Origin: Pseudomonas sp. CAN1
Lineage (GTDB): Bacteria > Pseudomonadota > Gammaproteobacteria > Pseudomonadales > Pseudomonadaceae
Assembly: GCF_030462585.1 (NCBI RefSeq)
Contig: NZ_JASMRU010000003.1
Coordinates: forward strand, 16,709 to 52,070
Direction: 5' to 3'
Length of the DNA stretch: 35,362 nt
Each line of letters starts with the position of its first letter. Position 1 is the stretch's first letter. Shown piece after piece: positions 21,410-29,214 of this stretch. The position numbers were made by a program, and so were the translations under genes. Under the pieces are notes generated by a model that saw only the letters and a list, made by a program, of their open reading frames with translations, was not told the origin of the DNA and did no database searches.

Positions 21410-21433
21410 ATTTAATTAGCTAGCTAATTAAAT
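21410..21433. promoter_or_regulatory. Perfect 24-bp AT-rich palindrome (candidate operator)
   Basis: Bases 21410-21421 are the exact reverse complement of 21422-21433, with no spacer and GCTAGC at the centre. It is sharply AT-rich against a GC-rich genome. It ends 47 bases before the ATG of the small gene at 21481. It has no T tract. A homodimeric regulator site overlapping the promoter is inferred; no regulator gene is adjacent. Confidence 0.6.
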
Positions 21434-21480
21434 GATTCTGGAATTGCCTTGATGTACGGCAAAACCGGAGAAGAAAAGAC

Positions 21481-21669
21481 ATGAGCATTACAGTGACCGA
21501 GCGTGACGACGACCATAAATCCCGCGAGTTCCGCGCCCATGGCGGGCGTTGCTGGGATGTGCACCAGGAAGGCCAGCTGGTCGGCATCTTCCATACCGAA
21601 GGCGAGGCGCAGGCCTACCGTGTTTCCCTGGAGCTGGAGGCGCGCTACCGCCACGCGGCGGACTTCTAA
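21481..21669 (+). CDS. Small hypothetical protein, 62 residues
   Basis: The product starts MSITVTERDDDHKSREFRAH and ends ARYRHAADF. It is soluble, charged and histidine-rich, with no signal peptide or membrane segment and a single cysteine (GGRCWDV). The middle (WDVHQEGQLVGIFHTEGEAQ) looks like a short beta-rich fold followed by a helix. I do not recognise the family. It is supported as a gene by GGAGAAG upstream of the ATG, a palindrome in front and a strong terminator seven bases after the stop. It is transcribed alone, convergent with the receptor gene. Confidence 0.75.
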   Translation: MSITVTERDDDHKSREFRAHGGRCWDVHQEGQLVGIFHTEGEAQAYRVSLELEARYRHAADF

Positions 21670-21675
21670 TACGAG

Positions 21676-21714
21676 AAAGCCCCGTGGCGACGGCCGCGCC
21701 ACGGGGCTTTTCAG
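21676..21714. terminator. Terminator after the 62-residue gene
   Basis: A 14-bp perfect stem (21676-21689 with 21697-21710) has a 7-base loop, with AAA at the left and TTTT at the right. It can serve the small gene and perhaps transcripts from the opposite side. Confidence 0.88.
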
Positions 21715-21726
21715 TTTGGATTGTCG

Positions 21727-21803
21727 GTAGGGCGAATAACCTGGAACAGGTTATCCGCCGGCCTCTTTTGCGGCGGATAACGCTGGCGCGTTATGCGCCC
21801 TAC
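21727..21803. repeat. Multi-hairpin palindromic repeat cluster
   Basis: An outer 14-base stem (21727-21740 with 21790-21803, one mismatch) encloses three further inverted repeats. These are 21736-21743 with 21747-21754 (8 bp), 21751-21760 with 21771-21780 (10 bp), and 21779-21783 with 21788-21792 (5 bp). Some arms overlap, so alternative folds exist. The GGATAACGCTGG-type unit resembles dispersed intergenic palindromes of Pseudomonas. It lies between two convergent genes. Confidence 0.75.
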
Positions 21804-21819
21804 GTAGCTTTCGGCAAGT

Positions 21820-21848
21820 CTGTTCGCGAGCAAGCTCGCTCCTACGAA
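21820..21848. repeat. REP element, exact copy of the unit at 16258
   Basis: This 29-base sequence is identical to 16258-16286 and carries the internal palindrome GCGAGCAAGCTCGC. It lies 21 bases from the receptor stop codon, in the 3' region of that gene, and could act as an mRNA end structure. Confidence 0.85.
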
Positions 21849-21869
21849 AAAGCGCTGTCCGGATGGCGA

Positions 21870-24314
21870 TCAGAACTGGTAGTTCACCGTCGCGGTGACG
21901 TTGCGCTTCTCGCCGAAGTAGCAGAAGTCCAGGCTGTAGCAGGACGCCACGTAGTCCTTGTCCAGCAGGTTGTTGGCGTTGAGGCTGACGTCCAGGCCCT
22001 TCAGGCCGACGCGGGACAGGTCGTAGCCGATGCGGGCATCCACCAGGGTGTAGTCCGGCACGCGCAGGGTATTTTCCTTGTCCGCCCAGGTCTCGCCGAC
22101 GTAGCGGGCGCCACCGCCGAGTGTCAGGCCGTCCAGCGGGCCGGCGTTGAAGCCGTAGTCGGCCCACAGCGAGGCCATGTGCTTGGGCGCCTGGTTCGGG
22201 GTATGGCCTTGGTTGCCGTCCAGCGACTTGGTGTAGGTGATGTCGGTGTAGGTGTAGCTGCCGAGCACCTTGAGGTTGTCGGTGACCTGGGTGTGGGCTT
22301 CCAGCTCCAGGCCCTGGGAGCGCACTTCACCCACGGAGGTGTAGAAGTTGTCCTGCGGTTCCTTCGAGGCGACGTTCTCCTGGGTGATGTGGAAGATCGA
22401 CGCGGTGTACAGGCTGCGGCTGCCCTCGGGCTGGAACTTCAGGCCGGCTTCCCACTGCTTGCCCTCGGTCGGCTCCAGCGGCGTGCCGGACTGGTCGGAG
22501 TAGGCGTTGGGGTTGAACGACTCGGAGTAGCTGATGTACGGCGCGATGCCGTTGTCGAAGAGGTACAGCGCGCCGATGCGGCCGGTGAATTTCTTCCAGT
22601 CGTCGTCGGCCTTGCTGCCGCTGCTGCGGTTCTTGTCCTCGACCGTCACCCAGTCCTCGCGCATGCCCAGGGAGAAGCGCCAGTTGTCGATGTCGATCAG
22701 GTCCTGCAGGTAGACGCCGGTCTGTTCCAGGCGACGGGTGTGGTTGTCGTCGGGGTAGTAGCTGATGGCGTCGTTGCCGTAGTGCGGGTCGAACGCGTCC
22801 AGCGGCTGCGCCGAGCCGGAGCGCCAGTCCACGGTGGTGCGGCGGCGCTGGTAGTCGAGGCCCATCAGCAGGGTGTGTTTCGCCGCGCCGGTATCGAACT
22901 CGGCCTGCGCCATGTTATCCACGATGTACGCCTGCAGGTGCTCGCGGGCGCCGGAGAAGTAGCGGTTCAGGGTGTTCTCGTCCGGCGCGGTCCAGCCGTA
23001 GGCATAGACCTGCGAGAGATCGACGTCGGAATCCAGGTAGCGGAAGTTCTGCCGCGCGGTCCAGACGTCGTCGAAGCGGTGCTCCAGCTGGTAGCCGAAC
23101 ATGCGCTGGGTGCGGTCGAAGTCGTCCTTGCTCGGCTCGCCGTCGAAGAACTCGCGGGAGATCTTCTGGCCGTTGTGGTGGAACAGTGCGCCGTCCGCCG
23201 GCACGCCGCCGTGGTAGCCGCCGTTCGGGTCGTGCTGCAGGTAGCCCTGCAGGGTCAGGGTGGTGTCGTCGGTGAAGTCGATGGCCAGGGTCGGGGCGAT
23301 GGCGTAGCGCTCTTCCTTGACGTGGTCGAACTGGGTGTCCGAACCCTTGCCGAGGCCGACCAGGCGGTAGGCGATGCGCTTCTCCTCATCCAGCGGACCG
23401 CTGAAGTCGAAGCCCATTTCCTTCTGGCCCATGTTGCCGACGGTGCCGGTGATCTGGTGGTAGTCCTCGTACAGCGGCTTCTTGCTGGTCAGCGCCACCA
23501 GGCCGCCGGGCAGGCTGCGGCCGTAGAGCACCGAGGACGGGCCCTTGAGCACGTCGATGCGTTCAAGGAAGTACGGGTCGATCTGCATCGAGCTGAAAGT
23601 GCCGCTGTCGCCCATGGCCTTCAGGCCGTCGAGGTAGATGTTGTCCACGCTGTTGTCGGCGAAGCCGCGCATCACCACGTAGTCGTAGCGGTTCGAGGCA
23701 CCGACCTGGCCGGTGAAGATACCGGGGGTGTAGCGCATGGCTTGCTGCACGGTCTTGGAGGCGGTGTCGTCGATCTGCTCGCGGGTGATCACCGAGACGC
23801 TCTGGCTGGTTTCCAGCAGGGACTTGGAAGTCTTGGTGGCGATCTGGCTGTGAGTCGCCAGGTAGCCGTCTTCCTCGCCCAGCGCGTTGCCGAGGGCGAA
23901 CACGTCGCTGGACGGCATGGCCAGCACGTCGCTCGGCGCGGCCGCGCGCAGCACGTAGTTGCCGTCGCCCTGGTCCAGGGCTTCCAGCGGAGTGTCCACC
24001 AGCAGGCGCGACAGGCCCTGGTCCACCGAGTAGGTGCCGTTCAGCCCGGCCGAGTTCAGGCCCCGGGTCTGCTCCGGTGTGGCCGACAGGGTGATGCCGG
24101 CCTCGCGGGCGAAGCTGTTCAGCACCTCGCCCAGGGGCCCGGCGGGAATCGCGTAGGCGCGGCTGCTGGTAATGGCGGCGGCGTCAGCAGCAAAGGCGCT
24201 CAGCGGCAGGCTGGCTCCCAGGCTGGCGCACAGCAGCGCGCCGCGCACGGCATGGGCCAGCCGGCTGGCACGGGGCAGGGCGGGGGAGGGCTTCGGGGCG
24301 TGGGCGGCTGGCAT
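21870..24314 (-). CDS. TonB-dependent siderophore receptor with signalling domain (FoxA/FiuA-like)
   Basis: An 814-residue outer-membrane ferric-siderophore receptor. A long signal peptide probably ends at AFA-AD (residues 42/43). An STN signalling domain follows at about 50-102, then the plug (SVSVITREQIDDTASKTVQQ, with PSSVLYGRSLPGG) and a beta-barrel ending in Phe (VTATVNYQF). The C-terminal CYSLDFCYFGEKRN resembles hydroxamate receptors such as FoxA, FiuA and FhuA, so ferrioxamine or ferrichrome is a plausible ligand (inference). The STN domain and the adjacent sigma/anti-sigma genes indicate cell-surface signalling. The ATG has GGAAG upstream; a better AGGAGG at 24354-24359 lies too far away (see findings). 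Confidence 0.93.
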   Translation of the reverse strand: MPAAHAPKPSPALPRASRLAHAVRGALLCASLGASLPLSAFAADAAAITSSRAYAIPAGPLGEVLNSFAREAGITLSATPEQTRGLNSAGLNGTYSVDQGLSRLLVDTPLEALDQGDGNYVLRAAAPSDVLAMPSSDVFALGNALGEEDGYLATHSQIATKTSKSLLETSQSVSVITREQIDDTASKTVQQAMRYTPGIFTGQVGASNRYDYVVMRGFADNSVDNIYLDGLKAMGDSGTFSSMQIDPYFLERIDVLKGPSSVLYGRSLPGGLVALTSKKPLYEDYHQITGTVGNMGQKEMGFDFSGPLDEEKRIAYRLVGLGKGSDTQFDHVKEERYAIAPTLAIDFTDDTTLTLQGYLQHDPNGGYHGGVPADGALFHHNGQKISREFFDGEPSKDDFDRTQRMFGYQLEHRFDDVWTARQNFRYLDSDVDLSQVYAYGWTAPDENTLNRYFSGAREHLQAYIVDNMAQAEFDTGAAKHTLLMGLDYQRRRTTVDWRSGSAQPLDAFDPHYGNDAISYYPDDNHTRRLEQTGVYLQDLIDIDNWRFSLGMREDWVTVEDKNRSSGSKADDDWKKFTGRIGALYLFDNGIAPYISYSESFNPNAYSDQSGTPLEPTEGKQWEAGLKFQPEGSRSLYTASIFHITQENVASKEPQDNFYTSVGEVRSQGLELEAHTQVTDNLKVLGSYTYTDITYTKSLDGNQGHTPNQAPKHMASLWADYGFNAGPLDGLTLGGGARYVGETWADKENTLRVPDYTLVDARIGYDLSRVGLKGLDVSLNANNLLDKDYVASCYSLDFCYFGEKRNVTATVNYQF

Positions 24315-24383
24315 GCGGGGGCTTCCGTGGGCAGGGGAAATGATCGGGTTATTCCTCCTTGCCGGACCGGGCGGCGAAACCCG

Positions 24384-24406
24384 ACAAAAATAATTCTCGT
24401 TTGAGA
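24384..24406. promoter_or_regulatory. Candidate Fur box upstream of the receptor
   Basis: On the minus strand GAGAATTATT within this stretch matches the core of the Fur consensus at 8 of 10 positions, and a full 19-base alignment gives about 11 matches. It lies 70-92 bases before the receptor ATG, in an AT-rich promoter-like segment. Iron repression is expected for this gene class. Confidence 0.4.
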
Positions 24407-24433
24407 AATAAAACTGTTTGGCGCTGATTTGGA

Positions 24434-24480
24434 GGAGCGGGCCACGCCCGCGATTGCACCCATGGGGCGCTCCTACAGGT
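24434..24480. repeat. Intergenic palindromic repeat, family 2, copy 1
   Basis: An inverted repeat beginning GGAGCGGGCCACGCCCGCGA and ending GGGGCGCTCCTACAGGT. The internal CGGGC/GCCCG arms and the outer GGAGCG/CGCTCC arms make a hairpin. A close copy (about seven eighths identical) is at 26048-26100. It lies in the 177-base gap between fecR and the receptor and may separate the expression of the two. Confidence 0.75.
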
Positions 24481-24491
24481 GGATACGGCCG

Positions 24492-25466
24492 TCAGCCTCG
24501 GGCGCTCACCGTCACCCACCAGTCCGTGCGCTTCTCCACCCGCACCGGCAAGGTCTGCGGCAGCAGGGCCAGCAGCTTGTCGGTGTCGTCCAGGCGGAAC
24601 ACGCCGGAGAGGCGCAGGTCAGCCACGCTGGCATCGCAATGCAGGTGGCCGTGACGATAGCGGCCGATCTCGGCGAGGAAGTCCGCCAGGCGCATGTCGC
24701 GGGTGACGATCAGGCCGTCGGCCCAGGCGGCGCTGTCCATGTTGCCAGGCTCGGCCAGCAGCGCGCTGTCGCCGTTGATCTCGTAGCTCTGCCCGGCTTC
24801 GGCGATGGCGGTGGTCTGGCCGCGTACGCGCGGGGCGATGGCCACCGAACCGTCCTCGACGCTCAGACGCGTGGAGCGTTCGTCCTGGCGCAGCACGAAG
24901 CGGGTGCCCAGGGCTTCGAACAGGCCATCGCGGTTGCGCACCCGTAACGGGCGCGTGGCGTCCCTGGCGGTGCTGACGAGAATCTCGCCGCGCTCCAGTA
25001 CCAGCAGGCGCTGGCGCGGATCGAAGCGCACGTTCACTGCGCTGTCGGTGTTCAGCTGCAGCAGGCTGCCGTCGGCCAGGGTGAAGCGCTGGCGCTCGCC
25101 GGTGGCAGTGCGGTAGTCAGCCATCCAGCTTTGCCAGGGCGCGACGTCGCGGGCCAGCCATAGCGCAGAGGCGCCGATGGCGAAGGTCGAGAGCAGCTTG
25201 AGCGCCTGGCGCCGCTGCAGGCGCTGGCTGGTGTTCTCCAGCGTCTCCAGCGCCACGCGGGCGCCGGGCACGGCCTGGTAGCCGGCGGCCAGTTCGCTGT
25301 TCAACGCCTGCACCCGCAGCCAGGCGGTTTCGTTCTCGGGGCTGGCCTGGCGCCAATGCTCGCAGGCACTGAGCAATTCGGGATCGGCATTGCCGCTCAG
25401 GCGCAGGGTCCACTGGATCGCCTGCTTCACCACCCGCGGATCGGGCGTGGCGCTGGCGCCGCTCAC
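24492..25466 (-). CDS. FecR-type anti-sigma factor / signal transducer
   Basis: A 324-residue single-pass inner-membrane regulator. The cytoplasmic N-terminal part (DUF4880, about residues 10-50, with ACEHWRQASPENETAWLRVQ) binds the sigma factor. A membrane helix lies near residues 88-108 (ALKLLSTFAIGASALWLA). The periplasmic FecR domain includes GERQRFTLADGSLLQLNTDS and FEALGTRFVLRQ. The C-terminal part, about 255-324, would contact the receptor STN domain. It overlaps the sigma gene by four bases (ATGA), so the pair is translationally coupled. It relays ligand occupancy of the receptor to the sigma factor (family knowledge). Confidence 0.95.
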   Translation of the reverse strand: MSGASATPDPRVVKQAIQWTLRLSGNADPELLSACEHWRQASPENETAWLRVQALNSELAAGYQAVPGARVALETLENTSQRLQRRQALKLLSTFAIGASALWLARDVAPWQSWMADYRTATGERQRFTLADGSLLQLNTDSAVNVRFDPRQRLLVLERGEILVSTARDATRPLRVRNRDGLFEALGTRFVLRQDERSTRLSVEDGSVAIAPRVRGQTTAIAEAGQSYEINGDSALLAEPGNMDSAAWADGLIVTRDMRLADFLAEIGRYRHGHLHCDASVADLRLSGVFRLDDTDKLLALLPQTLPVRVEKRTDWWVTVSARG

Positions 25467-25960
25467 TCGGCGTACCGCAGCTGGTAGCAGTGGAACAGCG
25501 CTTCAGCGATGTAACGCTCCACCGAGCGCACCGAGACGCCCAGTTCTTCGGCGATCCGCGCATGGGGCATGCCTTCGCACTGGGCCAGCAGGAACGCGCT
25601 GCGCACCTTCGGCTTGAGGCCGTCGAGCAGGCGGGCGATGTTCTCAAGCAACTGCAGGATGGTGTGCCGCTCTTCCGCCGAAGGCACCTGCGCTTCCGGC
25701 AGATGGGCGATGGAGTCGAGGTAGGCGCGCTCCAGCTCCTGGCGGCGCCAGTGGTCGATCACCAGGCCACGGGCGACGGTACGCAGGAAGGCACGCGGGG
25801 TGTGCAGTTCGACGCGCTCGGGTCTGAGCAACACGCGCAGGAAGGTGTCCTGGGCCAGGTCGGCGGCATCGGCGGCATTGCCCAGCCGGCCGCGAAGCCA
25901 GTTGTGCAGCCAGCCGTGATGGTCGCTGTAGAGCGACTGGACGTCGAAGGTCGAGGACAT
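25463..25960 (-). CDS. ECF sigma factor, FecI type
   Basis: A 165-residue extracytoplasmic-function sigma factor. Region 2 holds NAADAADLAQDTFLRVLLRP (about 27-46) and FLRTVARGLVIDHWRR. Region 4 holds the helix-turn-helix around ARIAEELGVSVRSVERYIAE near residue 135. It should direct transcription of the downstream receptor gene when the siderophore is bound. The N-terminus SLYSDHHGWLHNWLRGRLGN matches iron-starvation sigma factors. No Shine-Dalgarno sequence is evident before the ATG. A Fur box lies 16-34 bases upstream. Confidence 0.95.
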   Translation of the reverse strand: MSSTFDVQSLYSDHHGWLHNWLRGRLGNAADAADLAQDTFLRVLLRPERVELHTPRAFLRTVARGLVIDHWRRQELERAYLDSIAHLPEAQVPSAEERHTILQLLENIARLLDGLKPKVRSAFLLAQCEGMPHARIAEELGVSVRSVERYIAEALFHCYQLRYAE

Positions 25961-25975
25961 GGGCGCGCGAAGCTT

Positions 25976-25994
25976 GCAAATGATAATTTATCGC
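25976..25994. promoter_or_regulatory. Candidate Fur box upstream of the FecI-type sigma gene
   Basis: The 19 bases GCAAATGATAATTTATCGC match the Fur consensus at about 12 of 19 positions, including an unbroken AATGATAAT. They lie immediately upstream of the sigma-factor ATG, where Fur repression of iron-starvation sigma genes is normally exerted. Confidence 0.6.
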
Positions 25995-26047
25995 ATTTTC
26001 AACAAGGCGATGGCCATTTGCAAGATATGTCTGAAGCTCCGGTGTTT

Positions 26048-26100
26048 CCTGTAGGAGCGGGCCATGCCCGCGATCACGCCCATGGGGCGTTCCTACAGGT
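26048..26100. repeat. Intergenic palindromic repeat, family 2, copy 2
   Basis: CCTGTAGGAGCG at 26048-26059 pairs with CGTTCCTACAGG at 26088-26099 apart from one base. The interior GGGCCATGCCC forms a second small palindrome. It is nearly the same as 24434-24480. It lies in the 226-base gap between the sigma gene and cobJ, which otherwise holds only the Fur box and the repeat at 26110. Confidence 0.78.
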
Positions 26101-26109
26101 CGCTCGGTT

Positions 26110-26147
26110 CGTCGGATGGATATCGCTTCGCTCCACGCCATCCGACG
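26110..26147. repeat. Second palindromic repeat downstream of cobJ
   Basis: CGTCGGATGG (26110-26119) and CCATCCGACG (26138-26147) are perfect 10-base arms around an 18-base loop containing TATCGCTTCGC. It is a dispersed-repeat-like palindrome directly next to the family 2 unit, 39 bases beyond the cobJ stop, and could act as a 3' stabiliser of the cob mRNA. Confidence 0.65.
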
Positions 26148-26186
26148 TCGGCATTCGCAGGCGATTCCGGCGTGAGAATTGTCTGG

Positions 26187-27848
26187 TCAGCGATACCAGC
26201 GCGGCGTGTACACCCAGTCACCGCCGCCGGCACGGGGGAAGCGCCGGGTCAGGGACGAGCCGATGATCACCAGGGTGCGCATGTCGACCATCTCCGGCAC
26301 CAGCTCGCCAAGGGTGACGACGCGCAGCGCTTCCGCCGGGCGGCCGATGTCGCGGCCGAGCACCACCAGGGTTTCCGGTGTGCGGTGGCGGCGGACGATC
26401 TCCAGCGCGCGCCCGAGCTGCCAGGGGCGGGCCCTGGAGATCGGGTTGTAGAAGGCCATGGCCAGGTCGGCGGCGCCGGCATGGTCCAGGCGCTTCTCGA
26501 TGGTTTCCCAGGGCTTGAGGTTGTCCGACAGGGAAATCAGACAGAAATCATGCCCCAGCGGCGCGCCGGCCTTGGCGGCGGCGGCCAGCGCGGCGGAAAC
26601 CCCCGGCAGCACCTCCAGCTCCACACCATGCCAGTGTGGGTCGCTGCTTTCGTGCAGGGCCTCCATCACGGCGGCGGCCATGGCGAACACGCCAGGGTCG
26701 CCAGAGGAAATCACCACCACGCGGCGGCCGCTCGCGGCCAGTTCGAAGGCGTGGCGGGCGCGCTGCATTTCCTCGCGATTGTCGGTGCAGTGGCGCACCT
26801 GGTCGTCGCGCAGCGGTTCGGCCATCTTCACGTAGGTCTCGTAGCCGAGCAGGTCCTGGGCTTCGTCCAGCGCGTGGCGCACGGCGGGGATCATGAAGTC
26901 GCTCGCGCCGGGGCCCAGACCGATCACGCTGAGTCGCCCGCGCGGGCGGCCTATGCCTTCGGCTTCAGCTGGCGTGGCGGCGCGGTGCAGGTGGAAGGAG
27001 TCGCCATGCAGCACCGCCGCCGGCAGCTCGTCATCGCTGTGGATAAATCGCAGCGGCACACCTAGTTCACGGGCGGCCTCTGCGAGTGCCGGATCGGCCA
27101 TGCGGCAGCGCGGTGCTACCAGCGCGGCCAGCGATGCGGCGGCCAGTCCGGCCTGCGCCAGGCCCTGGCGGATGCGCTCGGGCAGTTGCGAGTCCACCAG
27201 CGTGATGTGGGCGAGGACGATGCGCGGATGGATGCGCAGTTCGTTCTGCGCGATGCCCTCGGCACGGGCGTCGATGCGCAGAGTGTGCGCGGCATCATCG
27301 GCCAGCGGCAGGTCCAGTTTGTCCAGCCAGGGCGCGTCGCCTTCGATGCGCAGGGTATCGCCGCCCAGCAGGTCGGAGACGAAGCGCTTGCCCTGTTCGA
27401 TGTCCGCCAGCGCATAGCCCGGCGGCGGGTCGAGCAGGCAGGCGCCGAAACGCAGTTCGCCACTGGTGGTGATGGCGGGTGCCACCTCCAGTGCGGCGGC
27501 CAGCTCGCGGGCGATGCGGTTCACCCCGCCCAGCCCGCCGAGCAGCGGCACCACGGCGCTGCCGTCTTCGGCGATGGCCAGCACCGGCGGCTCCGCGCCC
27601 TTGTCTGCCATTGAGGGGACCAGCAGCGGGGCGAGGGTGCGGATGACGATGCCGGCGGCGCACAGGGCGATGATCGGGGTGTCGTCGCGGTAGAGCTGGC
27701 GCAGGGTGTCGCCGAAGTTCGCGTAGGACTCATCGGCGCCTTCGACGCGGTCCTTCAGACCCAGCACGCGCGCCTGTGGATAAATCCCCTGCAGGCGTCG
27801 CGCCGTGACCAGCGCACCCTGGCCGAGAATGACGATGGCAGCGCGCAT
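26187..27848 (-). CDS. cobJ: CbiG/CobE-like domain fused to precorrin-3B C17-methyltransferase CobJ
   Basis: A 553-residue two-part enzyme. The N-terminal third resembles CbiG (CAAGIVIRTLAPLL and PLLGGLGGVNRIARELAAAL, about 60-125). A CobE/CbiG C-terminal-like segment lies near 225-290 (LAALVAPRCRMADPALAEAA). From about residue 303 comes a tetrapyrrole methylase (GRLSVIGLGPGASDFMIPAV, then VVVISSGDPGVFAMAAAVME). CobJ methylates C17 with ring contraction to precorrin-4. The ATG at 27848 is chosen because it forms a TGATG junction with the cobI stop; an in-frame ATG at 27860 is possible. P. aeruginosa CobJ is, as I recall, a fusion of similar size. Last gene of the minus-strand cob operon. Confidence 0.93.
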   Translation of the reverse strand: MRAAIVILGQGALVTARRLQGIYPQARVLGLKDRVEGADESYANFGDTLRQLYRDDTPIIALCAAGIVIRTLAPLLVPSMADKGAEPPVLAIAEDGSAVVPLLGGLGGVNRIARELAAALEVAPAITTSGELRFGACLLDPPPGYALADIEQGKRFVSDLLGGDTLRIEGDAPWLDKLDLPLADDAAHTLRIDARAEGIAQNELRIHPRIVLAHITLVDSQLPERIRQGLAQAGLAAASLAALVAPRCRMADPALAEAARELGVPLRFIHSDDELPAAVLHGDSFHLHRAATPAEAEGIGRPRGRLSVIGLGPGASDFMIPAVRHALDEAQDLLGYETYVKMAEPLRDDQVRHCTDNREEMQRARHAFELAASGRRVVVISSGDPGVFAMAAAVMEALHESSDPHWHGVELEVLPGVSAALAAAAKAGAPLGHDFCLISLSDNLKPWETIEKRLDHAGAADLAMAFYNPISRARPWQLGRALEIVRRHRTPETLVVLGRDIGRPAEALRVVTLGELVPEMVDMRTLVIIGSSLTRRFPRAGGGDWVYTPRWYR

Positions 27849-28588
27849 CAGCCGTTCCACCGCTGGCCGGGGATGACGATCATCGAGAAGTACGGCGAGG
27901 CCATCGGATCGACCTCGTCCAGTGCGACGATGCGCTGCTCGCGCATGGTCGCGCGCTCGACGTAGTGGGCGCCGCCGTCACGACCCAGCTCGCGCAGCAC
28001 GCGGCGGACCTTGTCGAAGTTGCGGCCGAGCTTCATCACCACCGCCGCATCGGCGTCGGCCAGGCGGCGCTTGAGTTCGTCCTCCGGCAGCACACCCGAG
28101 AGCACCGAAAGGCTCTGATTGCGGTACACCAGCGGCACGCCGAGCACCGCCGCGCTGCCGAGCATCGAGCAGACGCCGGGTACGACTTCGGTGTCGTAGC
28201 GGTGCGCAAGACGGTCATGCAGGTACATGTAGGAGCCGTAGAAGAACGGGTCGCCCTCGCAGATCACTGCCACATCACGGCCGGCATCCAGGTGCATCGC
28301 CACCTGCTCGGCAGCGGTGTCGTAGAAGTCGCTGATCACGCCTTCGTAGGTCAGCGGCGGCTCCAGCTTTTCGGTGGTCACCGGGTAGACCAGCGGCAGG
28401 CGCTGCTGCTCATCGAGCAGGTGCTGCTCGATGATGGCGAAGGCGTTGCCGCCCTGGCCGGCGTGGTGCTTGGCCTTGGCCACGAAGTAGCCGATCACCG
28501 GGGATGCGCGCAGCAGGCGCAGGGCCTTGAGGGTCAGCAGTTCCGGGTCGCCGGGGCCGACGCCCAGGCCGATGAGGCGGCCGGTCAT
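27848..28588 (-). CDS. cobI: Precorrin-2 C20-methyltransferase
   Basis: A 246-residue tetrapyrrole methylase that uses S-adenosylmethionine to convert precorrin-2 to precorrin-3A. The N-terminal motif [20 protein letters not shown] and the block [20 protein letters not shown] (about residues 99-118) are typical of CobI/CbiL. The ATG at 28588 gives a TGATG junction with the cobH stop; the GTG codon just before it is less likely. The stop overlaps cobJ by one base in the same way. Confidence 0.95.
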   Translation of the reverse strand: MTGRLIGLGVGPGDPELLTLKALRLLRASPVIGYFVAKAKHHAGQGGNAFAIIEQHLLDEQQRLPLVYPVTTEKLEPPLTYEGVISDFYDTAAEQVAMHLDAGRDVAVICEGDPFFYGSYMYLHDRLAHRYDTEVVPGVCSMLGSAAVLGVPLVYRNQSLSVLSGVLPEDELKRRLADADAAVVMKLGRNFDKVRRVLRELGRDGGAHYVERATMREQRIVALDEVDPMASPYFSMIVIPGQRWNG

Positions 28589-29214
28589 CACTCCACCTCC
28601 GTGGCCAGGGCGTTCACCGCGGCGGCGGCCATCGCGCTGCCGCCACGGCGGCCGCGGACGATCACGTAGGGCACGCCACGGCTGTCGGCGGCGAGGGCGT
28701 CCTTGGATTCCATGGCGCCGACGAAGCCCACCGGGAAGCCGAGGATCAGCGCCGGTTTCGGTGCGCCGGCATCGAGCATTTCCAGCAGGTAGAAGAGCGC
28801 GGTCGGCGCGTTGCCGATCACCACCACGCTGCCTTCCAGGTGCTCGCGCCAGTGCTCCAGCGCCACCGCCGAGCGGGTGTTGCCCAGCTCGCGGGCAAGC
28901 TCCGGGACATCTGCATTGTTGAGCGTGCAGATCACCTCGTTGTTCGCCGGCAGGCGAGCGCGGGTGATGCCCTCGGCGACCATCCGCGCATCGCAGAGGA
29001 TCGGCGCGCCAGCGGCCAGCGCGGCACGGCCGATGGCCCCGGCGCCGGCGGAGAAGCGCAGGTCCTGCACGACGTCGACCATGCCGCAGGCGTGGATCAC
29101 CCGCACGGCGAGTTTCTCGAGATCGGCGGGGATGCCGGACAGGTCGGCTTCGGCGCGGATGGTGGCAAACGACTGGCGGTAGATCGCCTGGCCGTCGCGG
29201 ATGTAATCAAGCAT
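28588..29214 (-). CDS. cobH: Precorrin-8X methylmutase
   Basis: A 208-residue CobH that moves a methyl group from C11 to C12 to give hydrogenobyrinate. His41 in [10 protein letters not shown] corresponds to the catalytic histidine of the family. [15 protein letters not shown] and [20 protein letters not shown] are conserved blocks. The start [20 protein letters not shown] at 29214 is the family N-terminus and overlaps the cobG end by eight bases. A longer open frame upstream runs antisense-like through cobG and is rejected. Confidence 0.96.
   Translation of the reverse strand: MLDYIRDGQAIYRQSFATIRAEADLSGIPADLEKLAVRVIHACGMVDVVQDLRFSAGAGAIGRAALAAGAPILCDARMVAEGITRARLPANNEVICTLNNADVPELARELGNTRSAVALEHWREHLEGSVVVIGNAPTALFYLLEMLDAGAPKPALILGFPVGFVGAMESKDALAADSRGVPYVIVRGRRGGSAMAAAAVNALATEVE

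Noticed and set aside
21727-21803. tRNA-like cloverleaf
   Set aside because: The arm lengths, anticodon loop and TTCGA motif of a tRNA are missing; the arms are repeats of one another.
21549-24404. Open frame of 951 codons on the plus strand opposite the receptor gene
   Set aside because: It runs through the small gene, the terminator and the repeat cluster and mirrors the receptor codons. Its protein is repetitive and Val-, Ala- and Gly-rich.
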